Shown here piece by piece: positions 56,358-64,000 of a DNA stretch of 64,000 bases. The translations under genes and the position numbers were made by a program. Each line of letters opens with the position of its first letter. Within the stretch, counting starts at the first letter, position 1. The DNA comes from Porticoccus sp964395715 (lineage in GTDB: Bacteria; Pseudomonadota; Gammaproteobacteria; Pseudomonadales; Porticoccaceae). Where the stretch lies: assembly GCA_964395715.1 (NCBI GenBank), contig CAYNAU010000004.1:1-64000 (forward strand), in the 5' to 3' direction. A model generated the notes under the pieces. That model saw only the letters and a program-made list of their open reading frames with translations, was not told where the DNA came from and ran no database searches.

Positions 56358-56377
56358 TCGCCGAAATAAATGCTTAC

Positions 56378-56408
56378 GGGCGGTTTGAAAAAGCCGCCCT
56401 TATTTTTT
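56378..56408 (+). terminator. Terminator after the thiolase gene
   Basis: GGGCGG (56378-56383) pairs with CCGCCC (56394-56399), with partly pairable T and A runs inside, followed by TTATTTTTT. The T-rich end overlaps the stop codon of the convergent CYTH gene. Confidence 0.8.
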
Positions 56409-56933
56409 CTGGTAATGCTGCATCAGGTCGCGGGTATTCCAGGGGCGGGTCTGTTCCCGCTCAATACCCAGGCGTTTGATCAGCGCCAGCAATGCCTCTT
56501 CACTCTGGGCCTCGATTTCCAGAAACTCCGGGATGTGTTCCAACTCGTCAAAATACTTGTCGAATACCAGGTGCTGGTCATTGAGAGAAAACTGGGCGCG
56601 GTTCTTTCGCAGGGACAGACCTTCCCGGTAGCCAAGTGATGCCAGTATCTGTCGCATGGCATCAAAATCATCAACGGCGGTTTCGTGCTCATCCATGATC
56701 TTGGCGAGGCCGGTACTGACCGTTTGCTTGAAGGTCAGTTTGACGCCGTCCTGCTCCTTGCGCAGGCGCAGCAGGTTGCCCGCGGCCTGAATGGAGCCGT
56801 CGGCGTCATCGAAAAGAATGGCGAAAAACTCGCTCTCGAATTCCTTGTGGCCACCGAGGTCGAGGATTTTCTGTTCCAGGGAGGCCCGGTCGACTTCGAG
56901 TACCTTGACTTCAATTTCCTTGATACTTGCCAT
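56400..56933 (-). CDS. CYTH domain protein (class IV adenylate cyclase / triphosphatase-like)
   Basis: This 177-residue protein starts MASIKEIEVKVLEVDRASLE with the CYTH hallmark ExExK at residues 6-10. The segments NLLRLRKEQDGVKLTFKQTV and QHLVFDKYFDE supply the charged pairs of the tunnel fold. CYTH enzymes act on triphosphate substrates: adenylate cyclase CyaB, thiamine triphosphatase or inorganic triphosphatase. The substrate cannot be told from the sequence. It is the last gene of the hom-thrC direction, converging on fadI. Confidence 0.9.
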   Translation of the reverse strand: MASIKEIEVKVLEVDRASLEQKILDLGGHKEFESEFFAILFDDADGSIQAAGNLLRLRKEQDGVKLTFKQTVSTGLAKIMDEHETAVDDFDAMRQILASLGYREGLSLRKNRAQFSLNDQHLVFDKYFDELEHIPEFLEIEAQSEEALLALIKRLGIEREQTRPWNTRDLMQHYQKK

Positions 56934-56975
56934 GGCAGTAACCGGGTTGTGGTGGCCGGCTGGACTCGCAGTTAT

Positions 56976-57320
56976 TTATTTCAGGGACAGCGCATCACCG
57001 GCAAAGTTAACACCCTGCCAGCCGTGCTTAATGAAATTGCGGATATTCTGGTGATCATCACCCTCGGGATTTTTCAGCACATCCACGCGGTAGTAATCCC
57101 CGAAGCAATGCAGCGTCTGCTGCTCGCTTAATCCGTTCAACTTGCCAAAGGCGAAGATCTTGCAGGAACCATTGTTCTGTCCCACCTGGTTTTCAGTGCC
57201 GCCATTGGTGAAAGCAGTTTCCTGAAAGTCATAGTTTTCATCGATCACCGCGATGGTGTCGGCAAAGGCCATGGCTTCAGGCGTGGCGGCCAGTTTCTGC
57301 AGAAAAGCATCCAGGGACAT
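56976..57320 (-). CDS. HopJ type III effector-like family protein
   Basis: I chose ATG 57320 (MSLDAFLQKLAATPEAMAFA), giving 114 residues; the upstream GTG at 57329 adds only three. The family is named after a Pseudomonas effector, but members are widespread in non-pathogens without type III secretion, so the name is not evidence of secretion. The segments VIDENYDFQETAF and GSCKIFAFGKLNGLS are conserved family features. It starts within ten bases of the thrC stop and is probably co-expressed. Confidence 0.88.
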   Translation of the reverse strand: MSLDAFLQKLAATPEAMAFADTIAVIDENYDFQETAFTNGGTENQVGQNNGSCKIFAFGKLNGLSEQQTLHCFGDYYRVDVLKNPEGDDHQNIRNFIKHGWQGVNFAGDALSLK

Positions 57321-57329
57321 GGCAATCAC

Positions 57330-58730
57330 TTATTGTCGAATATTGTCTTTCATAAATTGCTGTACGGCGGACAGTTCGTTGTCCTGCACGGAGTAACGTT
57401 CCTCGCGCTCAAACAGGTCGGCCATATGATGGGGCAGCGGCGGGTCTTGCGGGTAACCAGCCTTGCGCACCGCTTCCGGGAATTTCGCCGGGTGGGCGGT
57501 GGCCAGACAGACCATGGGAATATCCTGACGGCGGCGGGTCTTGCGGGCCGCTTGCAAACCGATGGCGGTGTGGGGGTCGAGCAGGTATTCGGTGTGTTCC
57601 CAGACATCGGCAATGACGCGCACCATTTCGTCGTCATCCAGGCGGTAGCTGGTAAACAGCTCACGGGCCCTGGTAAGGGCGCTGTCGCTCAGTTTGAGAT
57701 TGCCGGTGGCCTTGAAATCCGTCATCAGTTTGTTGATGGCGGCGCCGTCGCGGTCGTACAGATCGAACAGCATACGCTCGAAGTTGCTGGACACCATGAT
57801 ATCCATGGACGGCGACAGGCTGTGCACCAGCTGGTGCAAGCTGTGGTCGTTGTCACTGATACAGCGGTGCAGAATGTCATTGGCGTTGGTGCCGATCACC
57901 AACTGATCGACCGGCAAGCCCATGCGGCTGGCCAGGTAGCCGGCGAAGATATCGCCGAAGTTGCCGGTGGGCACAGAGAACGCTACCGGGCGGTGGGGGG
58001 CACCCAGCGCCAGGCCAGCATAAAAGTAGTAGACGATCTGGGCCATGATGCGCGCCCAGTTGATGGAGTTCACCGCCACCAGCTGACGCCCTTCCGGCAG
58101 GAACGACTGATCACCGAAGCTGGCCTTGACCATGTTCTGGCAGTCGTCGAAGTTGCCTTCCAGGGCGATATTGAAAACGTTGTCTTCCAGCACCGTGGTC
58201 ATCTGACGGCGCTGCACCTCAGACACCCGGTTGTGCGGGTGAAGGATGAAGATATCCACATTGTCGCTGTGGCGACAGCCCTCAATGGCGGCAGAACCGG
58301 TGTCGCCGGAGGTGGCACCCATGATCACCACCCGCTGGTCGCGCTTTTTCAGCACGTAGTCCAACAGATTGCCAAGGAATTGCAGGGCGAAGTCCTTGAA
58401 CGCCAGGGTCGGCCCCTGGAACAGCTCCAGAATGAATTCGTTGTGGGCGGTCTGCACCAGCGGCGCGATGGCGTCGTGGCGGAAGGTGCTGTAGGTGTTG
58501 GCGATCAGCTCGCGCAGGTCTTCGTCGGGGATTTCACCATCAACAAATGGCGCCATCACCTTGAAGGCCAGCTCCTGGTAGGACAGCCCGGCCCAGGAGG
58601 CAATTTCCTCTTTGGAAAACTGCGGCAGGGATTCCGGCACGTAGAGGCCGCCATCGGTGGCAAGGCCCGCCAGAATGGCGTCTTCAAAACTGAGTACGGG
58701 CGCCTGCCCGCGGGTACTGATGTATTTCAC
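57330..58730 (-). CDS. thrC: Threonine synthase
   Basis: This 466-residue PLP enzyme converts O-phosphohomoserine to threonine. The segment TLAFKDFALQFLGNLLDYVL contains the PLP lysine. The N-terminus MKYISTRGQAPVLSFEDAIL fits the family. The start codon is GTG (58730) with AGG upstream. It follows hom by 72 bases, forming the hom-thrC unit also seen in Pseudomonas. Confidence 0.97.
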   Translation of the reverse strand: MKYISTRGQAPVLSFEDAILAGLATDGGLYVPESLPQFSKEEIASWAGLSYQELAFKVMAPFVDGEIPDEDLRELIANTYSTFRHDAIAPLVQTAHNEFILELFQGPTLAFKDFALQFLGNLLDYVLKKRDQRVVIMGATSGDTGSAAIEGCRHSDNVDIFILHPHNRVSEVQRRQMTTVLEDNVFNIALEGNFDDCQNMVKASFGDQSFLPEGRQLVAVNSINWARIMAQIVYYFYAGLALGAPHRPVAFSVPTGNFGDIFAGYLASRMGLPVDQLVIGTNANDILHRCISDNDHSLHQLVHSLSPSMDIMVSSNFERMLFDLYDRDGAAINKLMTDFKATGNLKLSDSALTRARELFTSYRLDDDEMVRVIADVWEHTEYLLDPHTAIGLQAARKTRRRQDIPMVCLATAHPAKFPEAVRKAGYPQDPPLPHHMADLFEREERYSVQDNELSAVQQFMKDNIRQ

Positions 58731-58802
58731 GTTCGTTACCTGTCTGTTCTTTCAGCCCGGTGCTAATACCGACAACTTATACCGACTACTTATGCCTACT
58801 AC

Positions 58803-60107
58803 TTATCCCAAAGACTCGACCCGAATCCGCACCACGTCTCCGGAGGTGGTGGACAGAGACTGGATCTTGTCTACGGCCTCGTCAAGTTTCTGCTCGATGG
58901 CGCGGTCGGTCATGATGATCAGGGGCACATACTCCTCACCCTCTTCACCTTCGTGCTGGATCACCGCCTCAATGCCGATATTGGCCTCACTGAGAATCAG
59001 GGTGATTTTCGACAGTACACCGGGCACATCGCGGGCGGTGATGCGCAGGTAGTAGGCGGTTTCCACCTGACCGATGGGCAGCACTTCAAAGTCGTTGAGG
59101 GACTCCGGCTGGAAACCGAGGTGCGGTACACGGTGTTCCGGATCGGCGGTCAGGGTGCGGGCCAGATCGACAATATCGGCGATCACTGCCGATGCGGTAG
59201 GCTCGGCACCGGCACCGGGGCCGTAATACAGGGTAGGACCGACGGCGTCGCCCTTCACCAGCACCGCATTCATCACCCCGTCCACATTGGCAATCAGCCG
59301 CTTGCGTGGGATCAGGGTGGGGTGAACACGCAATTCGATACCGCCGTTGTTGCGGCGGGCAATGCCCAAGTGCTTGATCTGATAACCGAGCTGCTGGGCA
59401 TAGGCCACGTCCTGGGTTTCCAGCTGGCTGATGCCTTCGGTAAAGACCTTGTCGAACTGCAAGGGAATACCGAATGCCAGGGAAGCCAGGATCACCAGTT
59501 TGTGGGCAGCGTCGATACCTTCCACGTCAAAGGTGGGATCCGCCTCGGCGTAGCCCTTCTGCTGGGCTTCTGTCAGCACATCCTCAAAGGCGCGGCCCTT
59601 GTCGCGCATCTCGGTGAGAATAAAGTTGCCAGTGCCGTTGATAATGCCCGCCAGCCACTGAATACGGTTGGCGGAGAGACCCTCGCGGATCGCCTTGATA
59701 ATGGGGATACCACCGGCCACCGAGGCTTCAAACGCGACGGTGACACCTTTAGCTTTAGCGGCAGCAAAAATTTCGTTGCCGTGTTCGGCAATCAGTGCCT
59801 TGTTCGCTGTAACCACGTGCTTGCCGTGGTCGATGGCGCTGAGCACCAGGTCGCGGGCCACGGTGGTGCCGCCAATCAATTCCACCAGGATGTCGATGTC
59901 GGGGTTTTTCACCACGTCGAAAATATCGCGGGTCACGGGTATATTGCCGAGGTCGCAGGCGGGGTTGTCCCGGCGTGCGCCCACCTGGGCAATTTCAATG
60001 GCACAGCCTGCCCGTGCATTGATGACTTGCAGGTTGCGTTGCAGCACATTCACGGTGCCACTGCCCACCGTTCCCAGACCACAAAGGCCGATCTTTACAA
60101 CGTTCAA
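58803..60107 (-). CDS. hom: Homoserine dehydrogenase
   Basis: This 434-residue enzyme makes homoserine from aspartate semialdehyde. The NAD(P)-binding start reads IGLCGLGTVGSGTVNVLQRN. A C-terminal ACT domain (YYLRITARDVPGVLSKITLI, about residues 352-371) suggests allosteric control by threonine. The start codon is TTG at 60107 with AAGG upstream; no ATG fits. A structured leader and a promoter precede it. The xerD-dsbC-hom-thrC order is the Pseudomonas-type one, but a kinase gene has been inserted between dsbC and hom. Confidence 0.97.
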   Translation of the reverse strand: MNVVKIGLCGLGTVGSGTVNVLQRNLQVINARAGCAIEIAQVGARRDNPACDLGNIPVTRDIFDVVKNPDIDILVELIGGTTVARDLVLSAIDHGKHVVTANKALIAEHGNEIFAAAKAKGVTVAFEASVAGGIPIIKAIREGLSANRIQWLAGIINGTGNFILTEMRDKGRAFEDVLTEAQQKGYAEADPTFDVEGIDAAHKLVILASLAFGIPLQFDKVFTEGISQLETQDVAYAQQLGYQIKHLGIARRNNGGIELRVHPTLIPRKRLIANVDGVMNAVLVKGDAVGPTLYYGPGAGAEPTASAVIADIVDLARTLTADPEHRVPHLGFQPESLNDFEVLPIGQVETAYYLRITARDVPGVLSKITLILSEANIGIEAVIQHEGEEGEEYVPLIIMTDRAIEQKLDEAVDKIQSLSTTSGDVVRIRVESLG

Positions 60108-60148
60108 CGTATTTGCCTTGATTAAACCGGTTGAGTTAATGATTTACA

Positions 60149-60213
60149 GCCGCCATCACAGCACCGAGCTCCTGCCGCAGACCTGAAAACAGGTACCCGT
60201 TATGAGGCGGCAG
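60149..60213 (-). promoter_or_regulatory. Structured leader of hom with alternative stems
   Basis: On the minus-strand RNA, CTGCCGC (60213-60207) can pair with GCGGCAG (60178-60172), with a nested ACCTG-AAAA-CAGGT hairpin inside in plus reading (60181-60194). The overlapping segment GCCGCC (60211-60206) can instead pair with GGCGGC (60154-60149). These two pairings exclude each other. A seven-codon frame, MQCSAAS (60223-60200), overlaps the shared strand. Confidence 0.5.
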
Positions 60214-60250
60214 AACACTGCATGACCACTGACTTTACAAAGGGATGGCA

Positions 60251-60279
60251 ACCATAAAGGGCCGCTCCTTCGGTGTCAA
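60251..60279 (-). promoter_or_regulatory. Promoter of hom
   Basis: A perfect TTGACA (60279-60274), a 17-base spacer and TATGGT (60256-60251) lie on the minus strand. They predict transcription from near 60244 and a leader of about 137 bases before the TTG start of hom. Confidence 0.65.
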
Positions 60280-60490
60280 TCTGGTGACAGCGGGTAACCG
60301 GTTGATACCGCAGAGATATAGCCTTTTCAGCCTGTTCGGGGTACCGGTCACAACACGGCAGGTTGATCGGGCTGAACACTCGCACTATGGTAAATAAAAA
60401 CAGCAGACACTAAATCTGGTGGGCATTTACTACCTTAACCAGTAGGCTACGTGCAGACACAAAAATAATCACTGCACCGACAGCCTGCCT

Positions 60491-60527
60491 GTGACTCGCC
60501 AAGACACGATGAGTCACTCGAAGGAGG
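60491..60527 (+). promoter_or_regulatory. Hairpin and strong ribosome binding site of the hybrid kinase
   Basis: GTGACTC (60491-60497) pairs with GAGTCAC (60511-60517) around a 13-base loop, ending three bases before AAGGAGG (60521-60527). The start ATG is at 60537. The dyad could bind a regulator or shape the 5' end of the mRNA. Confidence 0.6.
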
Positions 60528-60536
60528 GAAAAACTG

Positions 60537-62951
60537 ATGGATCAACTGCTGCAATTTTTCAGCGATGAGTACATGCCCCATGGCCACTGCTACCTGTGGT
60601 TGCCATCCATACTCTGGACCAATGTCATCTCCGACCTGGCCATCGCCCTGGCCTACTTTTCCATCCCCATTATTTTGTTGATGCTCATCAGGCTGCGGCA
60701 GGACATTAAGTTCAAAGGCATTTTTGTTTTGTTTGCCGCCTTTATCCTGATGTGCGGCATCACCCACCTGTTCGGAATTTACACCATCTGGCATGGTGCC
60801 TACGGCTGGCATGGTGTTGCCAAGGCCATCACAGCGGCGGTGTCACTGGCCACCGTGGCTGCCCTGGTAGCCAACCGTCATGCACTGCTGGCCATCCCCA
60901 CCACGGAAAAACTGGAACAGGCCCTGGTACAGGCAGAAGTCGCCAACATCACCAAACGCGACTTTCTGGCAGCCATGAGCCACGAGATACGCACCCCCAT
61001 GAACGGTGTGCTGGGCATGCTGCACTTTGCCTTGAAACACGAACAGGATCCGCTGCAGAAGAAACGCCTCGAGAGCGCACAAAAGAGTGCCGGGACGCTG
61101 CTGACACTCATTAATGACATTATCGATTTCTCTAAAGTCGAGGCGGGCAAGCTCGACATTGAACAGGTGCAATTCAATATCCAGAGCCTGCTCAAGGAGG
61201 TGATGCACTCCTTTGTCATGCAACGCAAAAACCCAAGCATCCAGCTGATTCTGGATGTTAGCGAACTCGATGTGGATTACCTGGTTGGTGACCCGGCTCG
61301 CATCCGTCAGATACTTATCAACCTGCTGGGCAATGCCGTCAAATTCACTCCCCAGGGTGAAGTCAGCCTGACCGTTACACTCAGCAACCCCGGCCATGGC
61401 CGGGCAGAACTGCAATGTATTGTGCGCGATACCGGCATCGGTATTGCCGACAAGAAAATCGACGAGCTGTTTGAACCCTTCGTGCAAGGCGACACTTCCA
61501 CGACACGCCATTACGGTGGTGCCGGCCTGGGACTGGCCATTTGCAATCAGCTGGCGGGATTGATGGGAGGTGCTATCCGCGCAAGCAGCAAACTGGGCGA
61601 AGGCAGCGAGTTTATCTTCAGCGTGCCCGTAGGCATCAGTGAGGACCTGTCAGCCGTCAGCGACGACCGGGCGCTCCGCCTTGCAGAAATGTATGCCGGT
61701 GATCACAGCGATCACACCGTGATCGCTGTCGACCAGAATGTGCGCACCAGCCAAATCCTGATGCAATACCTGAAAAAGGCCAACTACAGAACCTTATCCT
61801 GCAAGGGCGCCGAGCAGATCGCGGAGGTGCTTAACACCCTCTCCGGGCACGTCAGCCTTGTTATTGACCGCGATGCGCTGGACATGATGGATCAGGCCGC
61901 CCTGCGCGTTTGTGTGCAGGAATACTCGGGGGTGATCAGGCTCTACCTGTTGGATTACATCGGCAGTCATCCGCCCGGTTGCAGCGATCTGCTCAATGAT
62001 TACCTGGACAAGCCACTGGGGCCCCAGGATTTGTTCAAAGCCCTGCAGAGCACTGTAGAGGCCGTCCCAACGGCAATGACAACGGCAACTTCAACGGAAC
62101 CCCCGCTATCGGCCTCAAGGAACACGGAGCAACCGCCCTATGCCATGTCCGTGTTGACCGCCGAAGACAACGAAATTAATCAGGTCGTTATTAATGGCAT
62201 GCTGGAGGAACTCGTGAGCCAGCAGACCTTTGTTAGCAACGGTCAAGAGGCATTGGAAATGCTGCGCGCACACCCCAATGCCTACGACGTTATCCTGATG
62301 GACTGCCATATGCCTGTGATGGATGGCTATGAAGCCACCCAGCGGATTCGCCAGGGGGAGGCCGGGGCGCACAATAGCAACATCTACATTATTGCCGTCA
62401 CCGCCAATGCCATGGCGGGCGACAGGGATCGCTGTATTGAAAGTGGTATGGATGACTATATCGCCAAGCCGATTGACGACAGCCAGCTGAAACGGGCCAT
62501 AGAAAAAGTGTATACCCTGGGCCGCAGCAGAACCCATCAGGCCCCAGAAAAAAACACTGTGCAAAATGATTGCAGGCCAAACCTGCCTGAGAATCTGCAG
62601 GCAATCAACCCCGAGCAAATCACTAACGCATTGATCACCCGACCGGAAAGACTACTGCACGCCCTGCACATTTTTGCTCACGACTACCGGGCATTTGAAG
62701 CAGAAATCAAGGCGTTAGTGCGGGATAGGAACCAGGAGCACCTGTGTACCATGGTGCACAACCTGAAAGGCATCAGTGGCAACCTCGGCATGGATCGCCT
62801 TTACCAGCTATCTAACAACATCCACCACGAGCTGAAACACTCAAGACCGCCAACAGAAGAGCTTCTGGAGACATTGATTCAGGGTTGCAAACAGGCGCTA
62901 CAGGATGCAGAAGCCATCATAGCGGCCAACCCGGGCAGTTATAACAACTAA
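60537..62951 (+). CDS. Hybrid histidine kinase with ethylene-receptor-like membrane sensor
   Basis: This is an 804-residue multidomain kinase. The N-terminal three-helix membrane domain (about residues 25-112) aligns without gaps to the ethylene-binding domain of plant ETR1: ISDLAIALAYFSIP, then CGITH with Cys 73 and His 77 at the positions of the ETR1 copper ligands. A short linker leads to the HisKA domain (FLAAMSHEIRTPMNGVLGM, His 149) and an ATPase domain (N266, DTGIGI, GGAGLGLAI). A degenerate receiver-like domain (about 393-505), a full receiver (LMDCHMPVMDG, Asp 589; Lys 644) and an Hpt domain (MVHNLKG, His 741) follow. No GAF domain is seen. Confidence 0.93.
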   Translation: MDQLLQFFSDEYMPHGHCYLWLPSILWTNVISDLAIALAYFSIPIILLMLIRLRQDIKFKGIFVLFAAFILMCGITHLFGIYTIWHGAYGWHGVAKAITAAVSLATVAALVANRHALLAIPTTEKLEQALVQAEVANITKRDFLAAMSHEIRTPMNGVLGMLHFALKHEQDPLQKKRLESAQKSAGTLLTLINDIIDFSKVEAGKLDIEQVQFNIQSLLKEVMHSFVMQRKNPSIQLILDVSELDVDYLVGDPARIRQILINLLGNAVKFTPQGEVSLTVTLSNPGHGRAELQCIVRDTGIGIADKKIDELFEPFVQGDTSTTRHYGGAGLGLAICNQLAGLMGGAIRASSKLGEGSEFIFSVPVGISEDLSAVSDDRALRLAEMYAGDHSDHTVIAVDQNVRTSQILMQYLKKANYRTLSCKGAEQIAEVLNTLSGHVSLVIDRDALDMMDQAALRVCVQEYSGVIRLYLLDYIGSHPPGCSDLLNDYLDKPLGPQDLFKALQSTVEAVPTAMTTATSTEPPLSASRNTEQPPYAMSVLTAEDNEINQVVINGMLEELVSQQTFVSNGQEALEMLRAHPNAYDVILMDCHMPVMDGYEATQRIRQGEAGAHNSNIYIIAVTANAMAGDRDRCIESGMDDYIAKPIDDSQLKRAIEKVYTLGRSRTHQAPEKNTVQNDCRPNLPENLQAINPEQITNALITRPERLLHALHIFAHDYRAFEAEIKALVRDRNQEHLCTMVHNLKGISGNLGMDRLYQLSNNIHHELKHSRPPTEELLETLIQGCKQALQDAEAIIAANPGSYNN

Positions 62952-62958
62952 CCCAGTA

Positions 62959-63702
62959 TCAGTTTAGGCCCATGATAGCGAGCAGTTCGGCAGCCGGGCG
63001 GTAACCTGGCAACAGGGTGCCGTCCTCCAGAACCAGCGCGGGCGTACCGTTAACGCCAACTTTTTGGCCCAACTCAAACTGTGCGGCAACGGGGTTATCT
63101 TCACAGACGTTTTCCGGCACTGGCTGATTATTTTTCAACGCGGTCAGGGCCGACTGTTTGTCATCCGCACACCAGGCCGAGGCAATCTTTTTGTAGGATT
63201 TGGAACCGATTCCAGCACGAGGGTAAGCCAGGTAGCGAACTTCCACACCCGCCATGTTCAGTTCAGGTACGGATTCCAGGTGCAGCTTTCGGCAATAGCC
63301 ACAGTCCACATCGGTGAATACATAGAGATAGGAGCGCCGCTTATCCACGGCAGGAAAAATGATCATATCCTGCTCGGCCACGGCAGACATCATTTGCTGG
63401 CGCATCTTCGCAGCAGCCAGGTCTTTTACCGGCACAAACATTCCGGGGCGAGACTGATACATGTCTCCGGTTACTACATACTCACCGTTTGCGCTGGCAT
63501 AGAGAAACTGTGTGCCATTAATGCGCACCACATAGAGCCCTTCGATAGGGGAGAGCTCAACACCGCTAAATTGCATATCGGGCCGGGCTTCCTTGAGCTT
63601 GGCAATAATGGCGGCGCTGACATCGGCAGGCACTTCTTCTGCGGCCAACGCTGACGGGATAAGAAGCGCTGCCATCAGCAGACCGGCGATTTTCTTTAAC
63701 AT
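62959..63702 (-). CDS. dsbC: Thiol:disulfide interchange protein DsbC
   Basis: I chose ATG 63702 (MLKKIAGLLMAALLIPSALA), giving 247 residues with a signal peptide cleaved near residue 20. The upstream Met would add 34 unrelated residues. The active site is C134-GY-C137 in FTDVDCGYCRKLH, with the cis-proline at T220-P221 and a second cysteine pair (C178, C200). It isomerises wrong disulfides in the periplasm. It follows xerD on the same strand, the usual order. Confidence 0.96.
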   Translation of the reverse strand: MLKKIAGLLMAALLIPSALAAEEVPADVSAAIIAKLKEARPDMQFSGVELSPIEGLYVVRINGTQFLYASANGEYVVTGDMYQSRPGMFVPVKDLAAAKMRQQMMSAVAEQDMIIFPAVDKRRSYLYVFTDVDCGYCRKLHLESVPELNMAGVEVRYLAYPRAGIGSKSYKKIASAWCADDKQSALTALKNNQPVPENVCEDNPVAAQFELGQKVGVNGTPALVLEDGTLLPGYRPAAELLAIMGLN

Positions 63703-63800
63703 AACAACATATCTCTTGGTGGGGGCTGTCCATTGCAGGAAGGGTCTCTTCCGATGACCAAACCGCAGAGATTGGAGTCTATGGGAGAACAGGGGTTCCC

Positions 63801-64000
63801 TCAACCTCTCGGGTGGTGTTGCGCGTGCAGGGATTTAATCCGGGCACTGGCGATATGGGTGTAGATCTGGGTAGTCGACAGGTCACTGTGACCCAGTAGC
63901 AATTGCAGTACCCGCAGGTCGGCACCGTGATTCAGCAAATGGGTAGCGAAGGCGTGGCGCAGGGTATGGGGAGAAAGCGGTTTCTCTATGCCCGCCGCCT
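63801..64000 (-). CDS. xerD: Tyrosine recombinase XerD, C-terminal part
   Basis: Only the last 65 or so residues lie in the window; the gene continues beyond its right edge. The segment HTLRHAFATHLLNHGADLRV includes the HxxR catalytic box, and GHSDLSTTQIYTHI carries the second His and the nucleophile Tyr. It ends with TGA at 63803-63801. With XerC it resolves chromosome dimers at dif. Its position next to dsbC, hom and thrC is the reason for choosing XerD over other family members. Confidence 0.9.
   Translation of the reverse strand, partial: AAGIEKPLSPHTLRHAFATHLLNHGADLRVLQLLLGHSDLSTTQIYTHIASARIKSLHAQHHPRG

Larger units (their letters stand above)
60108..60536. other. 429-base intergenic region between hom and the hybrid kinase
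   Basis: The left 170 bases form the structured leader and promoter of hom on the minus strand. The right end carries a hairpin and a strong ribosome binding site for the kinase. Between them I see no convincing gene. A 61-codon minus-strand frame at 60200-60385 has no recognisable family. Confidence 0.6.

Noticed and set aside
56976..57320. HopJ-like protein as a type III secreted virulence effector
   Set aside because: The family is widespread outside pathogens and no secretion genes are nearby; the name is historical.
57333..60125. Long plus-strand frames (477 and 390 codons) opposite thrC and hom
   Set aside because: Both mirror well-conserved enzymes on the other strand and have no recognisable domain.
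60200..60385. A 61-codon frame upstream of hom as a real gene
   Set aside because: Its GTG start lacks a ribosome binding site, it resembles no known protein, and it overlaps the predicted promoter and leader of hom.

Overview
The window is chromosomal DNA from a gammaproteobacterium, probably of the marine Pseudomonadales/Cellvibrionales kind. This rests on the protein families and on gene order that matches Pseudomonas-type genomes: fmdB-aspS-yebC, queA-tgt-secD-secF, lptF-lptG facing pepA-holC-valS, prfB-lysS, and xerD-dsbC-hom-thrC. The assignment is inferred from gene content only. Most of the window is moderately GC-rich. One gene near 48.6-51.0 kb is clearly AT-rich and looks acquired. 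The window opens inside a small repeat-bearing gene and ends inside xerD, both on the minus strand.

Layout. 0-6 kb: a partial lysine-rich small protein, yebC, aspS, an FmdB zinc ribbon and a HIT protein on the minus strand, then proS with a lytic transglycosylase on the plus strand. 6-12 kb: a cold-shock protein, secF-secD without yajC, tgt-queA, and tRNA-Leu(CAA) with a near-consensus promoter. 12-17 kb: a TPR/DUF4331 exported pair, then a polyhydroxyalkanoate (PHA) granule group (granule-system protein, TetR regulator, phasin). 17-27.5 kb: core genes for LPS export (lptFG), aminopeptidase, DNA polymerase III chi, valS, lysS and prfB, the last with an intact programmed +1 frameshift. 27.6-35 kb: a copper/silver-type efflux operon (His-rich small protein, CusC-, CusB- and CusA-like proteins, DUF318 permease) behind a promoter with the 19-bp spacer typical of MerR-type control. 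35-41 kb: a YbbAP-type ABC transporter facing tesA, then the ABC-F ATPase uup. 41-48.4 kb: poorly characterised accessory genes, including a tandem pair of unrecognised 123-residue paralogues, an amidotransferase, a LssY_C-like lipoprotein, a tail-anchored coiled-coil protein and oleate hydratase. 48.4-51.2 kb: an AT-rich singleton with two TIR/nucleoside-deoxyribosyltransferase-like domains fused to a P-loop ATPase. 51.2-64 kb: recJ, fadJ-fadI, a CYTH protein, a HopJ-like protein, thrC, hom, a hybrid histidine kinase with an ethylene-receptor-like sensor, dsbC and xerD.

How the genes work together. The core genes serve translation (four aminoacyl-tRNA synthetases, RF2, queuosine synthesis, one tRNA), secretion and envelope assembly, DNA repair and threonine synthesis. 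The accessory genes add carbon storage and lipid use (phasin group, oleate hydratase, beta-oxidation), metal efflux, and possible phage defence and gas or copper sensing.

The two most interesting loci are (1) the AT-rich double-Rossmann/ATPase gene, a candidate single-gene defence system, and (2) the hybrid kinase whose N-terminus aligns without gaps to the ethylene-binding region of plant ETR1, including its copper-ligand Cys and His. Also notable are a structured hom leader with two mutually exclusive stems, a MerR-type metal promoter placed so close to its start codon that the mRNA may be leaderless, and the absence of yajC from its usual place.
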